Source: Gemmatimonadota bacterium
GTDB taxonomy: Bacteria; Gemmatimonadota; Gemmatimonadetes; Longimicrobiales; Gaopeijiaceae
DNA length: 6,329 nt
Assembly (NCBI GenBank): GCA_024638395.1
Contig: JAHEKK010000197.1
Span: 1 to 6,329, forward strand
Direction of reading: 5' to 3'
Positions 1 to 5,984 of this stretch are shown in pieces. The notes beneath the pieces are model-generated. The model saw only the letters and a program-made list of their open reading frames with translations, ran no database searches and was not told the origin of the DNA. A program made the translations under genes and the position numbers. Numbering within the stretch: position 1 is the first letter of the stretch; every line of letters begins with the position of its first letter.

Positions 1-417
1 GTCGAATCCGTGCTCCCTAGAGGCGAGCCTACGCGCTGGCAGGGGTGGGGGTACGAAGGCGATTCGGTGCGGGTCACCGTCTCGGATCCGGCTGGCCTGG
101 CGGTCACGGACAGCGTGTTGGTGGTGCCTTCTTCGGGCACGTTCGAGACGGGGCCCCTCGCGCCGGGACGCTACGGCTTCGAGTCGGCCCTGGAAGCCGA
201 CACCGTCTTTGGTGAGTTCGTGGTGGAGTCGTTTTCCGGCGACATGCTCCGCCGGCCCGTGGACCCGGCTCTCCTGACCGTCGGTCCGGCGGCGGAGGGG
301 CCAGACACGGCGAACCGTCGGACGCGGCCCCTTCGCACTTCCTCGTGGCCGTACCTGCTGGTGCTTGGGCTGCTGTGTGGAGAGTGGACCCTCCGCCGAC
401 GAGCCGGGCTGCGCTAG
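1..417 (+). CDS. C-terminal part of a membrane-anchored protein with a beta-rich extracytoplasmic region (partial)
   Basis: The reading frame is open at the left edge, so only the last 138 residues are visible and the true start lies outside the window. Roughly the first 80 residues look like an Ig-like beta-sandwich: alternating hydrophobic residues (VRVTV, SVLVVP) and a turn GPLAPGRYGF. A Pro/Arg/Thr-rich linker follows. One hydrophobic helix (about residues 117-129, PYLLVLGLLCGEW) then leads into a basic tail, TLRRRAGLR. That points to a C-terminal membrane anchor with the tail in the cytoplasm. The EW..RRR.GLR ending resembles BatA/VWA- or glutamine-amidotransferase-like membrane proteins of several GC-rich bacteria; this is an impression from family memory, not a proven assignment. 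The stop codon directly abuts the ftsY GTG, so it is probably the preceding gene of the same operon. Its specific function is unknown. Confidence 0.7.
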   Translation, partial: VESVLPRGEPTRWQGWGYEGDSVRVTVSDPAGLAVTDSVLVVPSSGTFETGPLAPGRYGFESALEADTVFGEFVVESFSGDMLRRPVDPALLTVGPAAEGPDTANRRTRPLRTSSWPYLLVLGLLCGEWTLRRRAGLR

Positions 418-1335
418 GTGGGGATCTTCCGGCGGCGTCCGAAGCCGGAGGGAGCGCCTTCGCTCTGGCGGAGAGCTCTAGGGCGGGCGTTGCCCTGGAA
501 GGGAAGGAAGATCGACGAGGAGGCTCTGGAAGAGCTGGAGGAGATCCTCATCGAATCCGACTTCGGCGTGCAGGCCGCCCTCTCCCTGGTGGAGGATCTG
601 CGGGAGGTCGCACGGAGGCAGGGACTGACAGAGATGTCGCAGTTGAGGGAAGCCCTGGGCGACGCCGTGCGGCGCGCGCTCGTGGTCCCTGAAGACGACC
701 TCGCTCTAGCGTCCGGAGGGCCGACCGTCTACCTGATGGTGGGCGTCAACGGGGTGGGCAAGACCACGACCATCGGCAAGATGGCGAGGGGGATGATCGA
801 GTCGGGGCGGACGGTCCTTGTGGCGGCCGGAGACACCTACCGTGCCGGCGCCTCCGAGCAGCTGGCGCGGTGGGCTGAACGTGTAGGAGCCGATTTCGTC
901 GGCGGTCAGGATGGAGGCGACCCGGCCGCGGTGGCCTACGATGCCCTGGAGGCCGCTGTGGCCCGCGGCACCGACATCGTCCTCGTAGACACGGCCGGCC
1001 GGTTGCACACCCACAAGGGGCTCATGGAGGAGCTCGTCAAGGTGAAACGCGTCATTGGCAAGAAGGTGGAGGGCGCACCCCACGAAGTCCTTCTGGTCCT
1101 CGATGCCACCGTCGGCCAGAACGGGATCGTCCAGGCCAGGGAGTTCAAGGCGGCGGTTGACGTGTCCGGTGTCGTATTGGCGAAGATGGACTCCACCGCC
1201 CGGGGCGGAGTGGTCATGGCCCTCTCTGAAGAGCTGGGCCTGCCGGTCAGGCTCGTCGGCATCGGTGAGTCGGCCGATGACCTGGCCCCCTTCGATCCCG
1301 ACGACTTCGTGGCCGGCGTCCTCGATTCGGCGTGA
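418..1335 (+). CDS. ftsY: Signal recognition particle receptor FtsY (SRP GTPase)
   Basis: FtsY is the membrane-associated receptor that docks the SRP-ribosome-nascent chain complex and, through paired GTP hydrolysis with Ffh, passes inner-membrane proteins to SecYEG. The 305-residue product holds an N domain (about 31-90, helical, with ESDFG at 46-50) and a G domain. G-domain motifs are the P-loop GVNGVGKTTT (109-118), DTYRAGASEQL (139-149), DTAGR (191-195), AKMDSTARGG (255-264, the G4 region) and GIGES..DL.PF (281-292). The long acidic A domain of E. coli FtsY is absent. In its place is a short basic, amphipathic N-terminus (FRRRPK, LWRRALGRALPW) that could bind membrane, as in many non-enteric FtsY proteins. 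The GTG start is chosen because it follows the upstream stop codon with no gap and gives the normal N-terminus. There is no clear Shine-Dalgarno, so translation is likely coupled to the upstream gene. G4 reads AKMD rather than the common TKLD; Lys and Asp, which read guanine, are kept. Confidence 0.97.
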   Translation: MGIFRRRPKPEGAPSLWRRALGRALPWKGRKIDEEALEELEEILIESDFGVQAALSLVEDLREVARRQGLTEMSQLREALGDAVRRALVVPEDDLALASGGPTVYLMVGVNGVGKTTTIGKMARGMIESGRTVLVAAGDTYRAGASEQLARWAERVGADFVGGQDGGDPAAVAYDALEAAVARGTDIVLVDTAGRLHTHKGLMEELVKVKRVIGKKVEGAPHEVLLVLDATVGQNGIVQAREFKAAVDVSGVVLAKMDSTARGGVVMALSEELGLPVRLVGIGESADDLAPFDPDDFVAGVLDSA

Positions 1336-3428
1336 GTCACCGGGATCCCCTCGCCCAGCTGGACAAACCGGTCCAGTTCCTGAAGGGGGTGGGCCCTCGC
1401 CGGGCCGAGTCCCTTCAGCGCATGGGGATTCTGAAGGCTCGCGATCTCCTGTACCACGTCCCTCGGCGCTACGATGACGCATCGACCATCACGCCCGTGT
1501 CGCGAGCCCAGGTGGGTATGGAGGTCACGGTGGTGGGCGTCGTCCGCAACAAGGGCGTCGTCCCGACCCGTGCGGGACTCAAGATCTTCCAGGCGGTGAT
1601 CCAGGACGAATCCGGAATGCTCACCTGCGCGTGGCCGGGGCAGCCCTGGATCGACCGGAAGCTCCAGGTGGGAGACCGGGTGCTGGCCACCGGGCCGGTG
1701 AAGTTCTTCCATGGCCGCCAGCTGCAGCCCAGGGAATACACCCTCATGGGGCGCGACGGGCAGGACGAGGCAGCCCGAGAAGGAACGATCTTCGTTTCCT
1801 ACCCAGCCAGTGACGACCTTCCTCAGTGGTTTTTCAGGAAGGTCTTCGAGGCCAATCTGGAGTGGCTCCTGCAGCAGATCCGGCAGGAGGAATACCTCGA
1901 CGGCGGCGTGCGGGGGGAATTGGACGTTCCTGAGTTGTCGGAGGCCCTGTCGCGTCTTCACCGGCCCGGATCTCTCGCGTCGGTGGAGAAGGCCCGTCGC
2001 CGGCTGGCGTTCGACGAGCTCTTCTTCCTACAGCTGGTCCAGGCGCAGGCCCGCCATCGACAGACACAGGAGCAGCCTGGCATTCGCTTCCGCCGGACCA
2101 ACCAGCTCATTCGGGCGCTCCACGAAGTGCTCCCTTTCCAGCTCACACGGGCACAGGCTCGAGTGCTTCGAGAGATCTACGCCGACATGACCTCCACCCG
2201 TCGGATGAATCGCATGCTCCAGGGGGATGTGGGGGCGGGGAAGACCCTCGTAGCCTTGTTCGCCATGCTCTTGGCCGTGGAGGCGGGCTTCCAGGCGGCC
2301 CTCATGGCTCCCACGGAGATTCTGGCCGAACAGCACGCGCGAAAGATCCGGGCGCTCCTCGGCGACTTGGACGTCGATCTGGAGATGCTGGTCGGCTCGG
2401 CCAAGGGGTCAGAGCGAACGCGCGCCCGGACTAGGGTCGCCGAGGGCAGAGCCGGCCTGATTGTGGGTACTCATGCATTGATTCAGGAAGGCGTGGAGTT
2501 CGCCCGCCTGGGTCTCGTGGTCGTCGATGAGCAGCACCGGTTCGGTGTCCGGCAGCGAATGGTCCTCTCTGACCGTGACCCCCGCCCCGATGTTCTGATC
2601 ATGTCGGCAACGCCTATTCCCCGCTCCCTCGCAATGGCCCTTCACGGGGACCTCGACATCAGCATCATCGATGAGCTCCCACCGGGCCGGCTCCCCGTCG
2701 AAACCCGCCTCGTGCGCAGCAAGGGACGGGAGCGGATGTATGCGCGGGTGCGGGAGGAATTGGCCGCCGGCCGCCAGGCCTACTTCGTCTACCCGCTGGT
2801 GGAGGAATCGGAAAAGGTGGACCTGCCCGCCGCCGAAGGGGCGTTTTCGCAACTGAAGAATGAGGTGTTTCCCGATGCCGAGGTCGCCCTGCTCCACGGC
2901 CGTCTGCCTCCGGAGGAGAAGGACCGCATCATGACCGCCTTTTCGGAGGGGAAGGTGCAGGTTCTCGTGGCCACCACGGTCATCGAGGTGGGGATCGACG
3001 TGCCCAACGCCACGGTCATGGTGATCGAGGGAGCCGAGCGATTCGGACTGTCGCAAATGCACCAGCTCCGGGGTCGTGTTGGAAGAGGGGAAGGGGGCGG
3101 GATCTGCCTGCTGGTCTCGGATTTCGGAGGCGATGTGGGCGAACGACTCAAGACGTTCGCGCGTACCACCGACGGGTTTCGGGTGGCTCGGGAGGATCTT
3201 CGGATCCGCGGCCAGGGAGACCTGTTCGGATCCCAGCAGCACGGCCATGGGGGAGTTCTTCGATTTGCCGATGTCCTCGAGGACCAGGATCTCGTCGCGG
3301 AGGCTCAGGCCAGGGCTCGGAAGGTCGTGGAGGAAGATCCGGGCCTCGACCGGGAATCCAACCTGGCCGTGCGCCTCCTCCTCAGACGGCAGTTCGGAGA
3401 GCGGCTCAAGCACTACGAGGTAGGGTAG
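1332..3428 (+). CDS. recG: ATP-dependent DNA helicase RecG
   Basis: RecG is a monomeric superfamily 2 double-strand DNA translocase that remodels stalled replication forks, branch-migrates Holliday junctions and unwinds R- and D-loops. The 698-residue product is close to the usual length (about 690). Visible parts: an N-terminal helix-hairpin-helix-like segment (FLKGVGPRRAESL, 17-29), the OB-fold wedge domain (about 60-140), Walker A GDVGAGKT (298-305), motif Ia APTEILAEQH (326-335), DEQH box with RFGV (399-406), motif III MSATPIPRSLA (424-434), motif V VATTVIEVGIDVPNA (546-560), motif VI QLRGRVGRG (578-586), and the RecG-specific TRG region (609-638, DGFRVAREDLRIRG.GD). The DEQH box with the wedge and TRG regions separates it from PriA, UvrB and Mfd. 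The start GTG overlaps the ftsY stop in GTGA, and no Shine-Dalgarno is seen, so coupling is likely. The TRG loop reads GSQQHG, where GTRQSG or GTRQTG is usual. All catalytic motifs are intact. Confidence 0.97.
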   Translation: MSHRDPLAQLDKPVQFLKGVGPRRAESLQRMGILKARDLLYHVPRRYDDASTITPVSRAQVGMEVTVVGVVRNKGVVPTRAGLKIFQAVIQDESGMLTCAWPGQPWIDRKLQVGDRVLATGPVKFFHGRQLQPREYTLMGRDGQDEAAREGTIFVSYPASDDLPQWFFRKVFEANLEWLLQQIRQEEYLDGGVRGELDVPELSEALSRLHRPGSLASVEKARRRLAFDELFFLQLVQAQARHRQTQEQPGIRFRRTNQLIRALHEVLPFQLTRAQARVLREIYADMTSTRRMNRMLQGDVGAGKTLVALFAMLLAVEAGFQAALMAPTEILAEQHARKIRALLGDLDVDLEMLVGSAKGSERTRARTRVAEGRAGLIVGTHALIQEGVEFARLGLVVVDEQHRFGVRQRMVLSDRDPRPDVLIMSATPIPRSLAMALHGDLDISIIDELPPGRLPVETRLVRSKGRERMYARVREELAAGRQAYFVYPLVEESEKVDLPAAEGAFSQLKNEVFPDAEVALLHGRLPPEEKDRIMTAFSEGKVQVLVATTVIEVGIDVPNATVMVIEGAERFGLSQMHQLRGRVGRGEGGGICLLVSDFGGDVGERLKTFARTTDGFRVAREDLRIRGQGDLFGSQQHGHGGVLRFADVLEDQDLVAEAQARARKVVEEDPGLDRESNLAVRLLLRRQFGERLKHYEVG

Positions 3429-3474
3429 CCCCGGAACGTCCTGGCAGCCGACCGCGGATCCGCCTGCCTCTCGA

Positions 3475-3499
3475 GCCCGGTGGTCCATGGTTCCCGGGC
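3475..3499. repeat. GC-rich inverted repeat downstream of recG
   Basis: GCCCGG (3475-3480) and CCGGGC (3494-3499) form a perfect 6-bp stem around a 13-nt loop that itself contains the palindrome CCATGG. Beyond a 2-nt bulge, two more pairs could extend the stem. No T-run follows, so it is not a classical intrinsic terminator. It sits about 45 nt past the recG stop and ahead of the putative asnS promoter, where a transcript end would be expected. It may act as an imperfect terminator or 3' stabiliser, or may be chance in GC-rich DNA. Confidence 0.3.
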
Positions 3500-3529
3500 C
3501 CTCCCGACCTCGAATCGCCTCTGCCGATG

Positions 3530-3538
3530 TGCTAAGTT
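3530..3538 (+). promoter_or_regulatory. Possible extended -10 promoter element for asnS
   Basis: TGCTAAGTT reads as an extended -10 (TGn followed by TAAGTT, close to TATAAT at several positions). It is one of the few AT-leaning stretches in a 160-bp non-coding gap. The region 17 nt upstream (TCGAAT, 3510-3515) is a poor -35 match, which fits an extended -10 promoter. Transcription would begin near 3545, leaving a leader of roughly 45 nt before the asnS ATG. The rest of the gap (3429-3588) shows no ORF of coding character, T-box, riboswitch or tRNA that I can recognise. Confidence 0.35.
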
Positions 3539-3588
3539 CGGGGCTTTCCGCTCCCTACCGGCTCTTCGCCTCAACCTCCCGGCACTCC

Positions 3589-4875
3589 ATGGTTCTCGTA
3601 CGATCCCTGAACGAACACGTAGGCACCACGGTCACCGTCTCCGGTTGGGTCGAGCAGCTCCGGGTCCACGGCAAAGTGGCCTTCATCGTCCTGCGAGACG
3701 GGACGGGGTTGGTCCAGGGTGTGCTGGCCAAGGCCGAGGTGTCCGACGAAGTGTGGGAGCTGGGGACATCGTTGACCCAGGAGAGCACGATCCGCTTCAC
3801 GGGGGCCGTGCGGGAAGACGCACGGGCGCCTGGCGGACACGAGATGGGGCTGACGGACGTGGCGCTCGTCAGCAGGAGCGGGGAGTATCCCATCCAGCCC
3901 AAGGAGCACGGCGTCGAGTTTCTCCTGGACCATCGGCACCTGTGGCTCCGTTCGAGCCTGCAACGCGCGGGGCTCCGGGTCCGTTCCGAGGTCCAGCAGG
4001 CAATCCACGACTTCCTCTACGAGCGGGACTTCGTCCGCGTAGACACTCCCATCCTCACCGGCTCCATCGGTGAATCGGCCGGCACGCTCTTCGAAACCGA
4101 CTATTTCGGTCAGAAGGCGTTCTTGGCCCAGACGGGCCAGTTGTACGTAGAGAGCGCGTGCCCGGCCTTCAGGAAGGTCTACTGCTTCGGGCCCACCTTC
4201 CGCGCGGAGAAATCGAAGACCCGGCGTCACCTCACGGAATTCTGGATGGTGGAGCCCGAAGTGGCGTTTGCCGACTCGGACGACAACATGAACCTCCAGG
4301 AGGAGTTCGTTTCGTACATCGTCGCTCGGGCTCTGGAGCGATGTGGCGAGGAACTCGAGATTCTGGAGCGGGACCCGGCACCCCTCGAGTTGGTCGTTCC
4401 CCCCTTCCCGCGGATCAGCTACTCGGAAGCGGTAGAGCGCCTGAACGCGGAAGGGCATCCGTTCGAGTGGGGGAACGACCTCGGCGCCACCGACGAAACG
4501 GTGATCTCCGGCTGGTTCGACCGGCCCGTCTTCATCTACAACTACCCGGCAAAGGCCAAGGCCTTCTACATGAAGGAGAACCCCGAGGACACCAGGACCG
4601 TCCTTTGCGACGACCTGATCGCCCCGGAGGGTTACGGCGAGATCATCGGCGGAAGCCAACGTGAGGACGACCATGACCGTCTGCTGGCGCGGATCGAAGA
4701 GGAGGGGCTGCCACGGGAGGCCTACGACTGGTACCTCGACCTTCGGAAATTCGGCTCGTTCCCCCACTCCGGCTTCGGTCTCGGGCTCGAGCGCACGGTC
4801 GCCTGGATCACCGGCCGACACCACATCCGTGAGCTGATTCCCTTCCCACGCATGATCAACCGCCTCACGCCGTGA
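3589..4875 (+). CDS. asnS: Asparaginyl-tRNA synthetase (AsnRS)
   Basis: AsnRS is a class IIb aminoacyl-tRNA synthetase that activates asparagine with ATP and charges tRNA-Asn in the cytoplasm. The 428-residue product matches bacterial AsnRS length (about 430-465). It has an N-terminal OB-fold anticodon-binding domain (about 10-100, with VSGWVEQLRVHGKVAFIVLRD) and the class II catalytic core: motif 1 (about 142-159, FVRVDTPILTGS), motif 2 (FGPTFRAEKSKTRRHLTEF, 200-218) and motif 3 (GFGLGLERTVAWITG, 395-409). FWMVEPE (218-224), YP.KAKAFYMKENPED (319-334) and PEGYGEIIGGSQREDDHD (346-363) are typical of AsnRS rather than AspRS. The frame is open 34 codons further upstream to a GTG at 3487, but that extension is Ser/Pro/Arg-rich and unlike AsnRS. 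The ATG at 3589 begins the normal VRSL..HVG.TVTVSGWV N-terminus. The leader just upstream is pyrimidine-rich with no Shine-Dalgarno. A dehydrogenase gene follows after 16 nt, probably co-transcribed. Confidence 0.96.
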   Translation: MVLVRSLNEHVGTTVTVSGWVEQLRVHGKVAFIVLRDGTGLVQGVLAKAEVSDEVWELGTSLTQESTIRFTGAVREDARAPGGHEMGLTDVALVSRSGEYPIQPKEHGVEFLLDHRHLWLRSSLQRAGLRVRSEVQQAIHDFLYERDFVRVDTPILTGSIGESAGTLFETDYFGQKAFLAQTGQLYVESACPAFRKVYCFGPTFRAEKSKTRRHLTEFWMVEPEVAFADSDDNMNLQEEFVSYIVARALERCGEELEILERDPAPLELVVPPFPRISYSEAVERLNAEGHPFEWGNDLGATDETVISGWFDRPVFIYNYPAKAKAFYMKENPEDTRTVLCDDLIAPEGYGEIIGGSQREDDHDRLLARIEEEGLPREAYDWYLDLRKFGSFPHSGFGLGLERTVAWITGRHHIRELIPFPRMINRLTP

Positions 4876-4891
4876 CGCCGCAGGCAGCCCC

Positions 4892-5911
4892 GTGGCCACC
4901 GTCGTCGTAGATCTCCACGATCGCCGACCCATCTGGGCGATGCCGGCGTGGGTCCGCGAAGCCGTGCGGGGCGCCGTGCCGGAGCCCTGGACGCTCGCGT
5001 TCGTTTCGGGCGGCGCCGACGGGTCGGGGGACGGCGTGGCTCGAGCTCCGCGGGACGTGCTGACGGCGGTGGCCGATGCTCGTGTCTACATGGGGTACGG
5101 CATCCCAGAGCAGGTGCTCGAGGTCGGCACCGCCCTGGAGTGGGTCCATTCCGGGGCCGCGGGGGTTGGGTCCTCCCTCACCCCGGCGCTGCTACGGAGC
5201 GGGGTTCGCTTCACCAATTCCGCAGGAATCCACGGACCGCCCATGGCGGAAACGGTTCTGGCGATGCTGCTCTACTTCACCCGGGGCCTCGATCTGGCCG
5301 TCGGTGCCCAGCGGGAGGGGCGTTGGGGCGCCGAGGACTTCTGGGAGGTGGAAGCCCCGGTGAGGGAACTGGCGGGATCCCATGTGGGCATCATCGGCTA
5401 CGGGGGCGTGGGCCGCCTGGTCGCGGATCACGTGCGAGCCCTGGGCGCCTCCGTCGTAGGTGTCCGACGGCAAAAGAGGAAGGGTGATCCGCCCGACGTG
5501 GTGGGTTTTGACATGGTGGATCGCGTGGTCGCCCAGTCCGATTTCCTGGTTCTCTCGACGCCGGAGACCGAGCTGACCCGCGGGCTCATGGACCGAAGGC
5601 GTCTCTTCTCCATGAAGGATGGGGCGGTGTTGGTGAACGTCGGTCGGGGCGCCCTCCTCGACTCGGAGGCCCTCCTCGAGGCCCTCGACCGGGGCCCCCT
5701 GCGGGGCGCCGGGTTGGACGTGTTCCATGAAGAGCCCCTCCCAGGAGGACACCCCTTCTACGGGCATCCCAGGATCCTCATGACGCCGCATGTGTCCGCG
5801 ACCACGAGGCGTTTCTGGGAGCGCCAGTCGGCGTTGATCTGCGACAATCTGGCCAGGTTCGCCCAGGGACGCCCTCTTCGGAACGAGGTCGATCAGGCGG
5901 CCGGCTACTGA
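4892..5911 (+). CDS. D-isomer-specific 2-hydroxyacid dehydrogenase family protein
   Basis: Members of this family interconvert 2-oxoacids and D-2-hydroxyacids with NAD(P)H in the cytoplasm; examples are glyoxylate/hydroxypyruvate reductases, D-lactate and phosphoglycerate dehydrogenases. The substrate here cannot be read from sequence. The 339-residue product has the family's split layout: a catalytic domain from both ends around a central Rossmann domain. Features: NSAGIHGPPMAETVLAMLL (109-127), dinucleotide motif GYGGVG (169-174), STPET (222-226), VNVGRGALLD with catalytic Arg252 (248-257), LDVFHEEPLP with catalytic Glu281 (275-284) and TPH with catalytic His300 (298-300). There is no ACT or other C-terminal regulatory domain, so it is shorter than typical long SerA. 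The usual acidic residue after the second Rossmann strand is missing; VRRQKRK (191-197) occupies the site, suggesting NADP(H) use. The GTG start gives a natural first strand (ATVVVDLHD) and lies 16 nt past asnS. A later in-frame ATG at 4940 would remove that strand. Confidence 0.93.
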   Translation: MATVVVDLHDRRPIWAMPAWVREAVRGAVPEPWTLAFVSGGADGSGDGVARAPRDVLTAVADARVYMGYGIPEQVLEVGTALEWVHSGAAGVGSSLTPALLRSGVRFTNSAGIHGPPMAETVLAMLLYFTRGLDLAVGAQREGRWGAEDFWEVEAPVRELAGSHVGIIGYGGVGRLVADHVRALGASVVGVRRQKRKGDPPDVVGFDMVDRVVAQSDFLVLSTPETELTRGLMDRRRLFSMKDGAVLVNVGRGALLDSEALLEALDRGPLRGAGLDVFHEEPLPGGHPFYGHPRILMTPHVSATTRRFWERQSALICDNLARFAQGRPLRNEVDQAAGY

Positions 5912-5958
5912 GAAGAGCCGCTGCGCTTGGGAGGGGCTTCCCTGGCGGCCCGTGATGT

Positions 5959-5978
5959 GGAGGTCGCCGGAGACCTCC
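5959..5978. terminator. Stem-loop in the convergent gap, candidate bidirectional terminator
   Basis: GGAGGTC (5959-5965) and GACCTCC (5972-5978) form a perfect 7-bp stem with a 6-nt loop, GCCGGA. An overlapping alternative fold pairs CCGGAG (5967-5972) with CTCCGG (5975-5980). The element lies 47 nt after the dehydrogenase stop and 6 nt beyond the mazG stop on the opposite strand, in the right place to end both transcripts. Neither strand has a T-run after the stem, so this is a GC hairpin of uncertain strength rather than a textbook intrinsic terminator. Confidence 0.45.
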
Positions 5979-5984
5979 GGCCTG

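Noticed and set aside
936..1961. Minus-strand ORF of 341 codons across the ftsY-recG junction
   Set aside because: It spans two well-supported genes on the other strand and shows no domain pattern.
3454..3463. Palindrome GCGGATCCGC as an operator or terminator
   Set aside because: It has no loop and no T-run, it occurs once, and a 10-nt palindrome is not surprising in GC-rich DNA.
2409..3488. Minus-strand ORF of 359 codons inside recG
   Set aside because: It is antisense to the RecG helicase motifs, which explain the sequence fully.
3485..3520. T-arm-like string (GGTTCCCGGGCC...CGAATCG) suggesting a tRNA remnant
   Set aside because: No acceptor stem, D-arm or anticodon arm can be built around it.
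3487..3588. N-terminal extension of asnS by 34 codons from a GTG at 3487
   Set aside because: The extension is low-complexity (Ser, Pro, Arg, Ala), overlaps the likely promoter, and AsnRS proteins begin at the point encoded from 3589.
3480..4073. Plus-strand ORF of 197 codons overlapping the 5' part of asnS
   Set aside because: It lies out of frame with asnS and is Arg/Gly/Pro-rich, as expected of a frame-shifted reading of a GC-rich gene.
3571..4932. Long minus-strand ORF of 453 codons covering all of asnS
   Set aside because: It is the antisense shadow of a confidently identified AsnRS gene; long antisense frames are expected in GC-rich genes with G/C third positions, and its protein has no recognisable family character.
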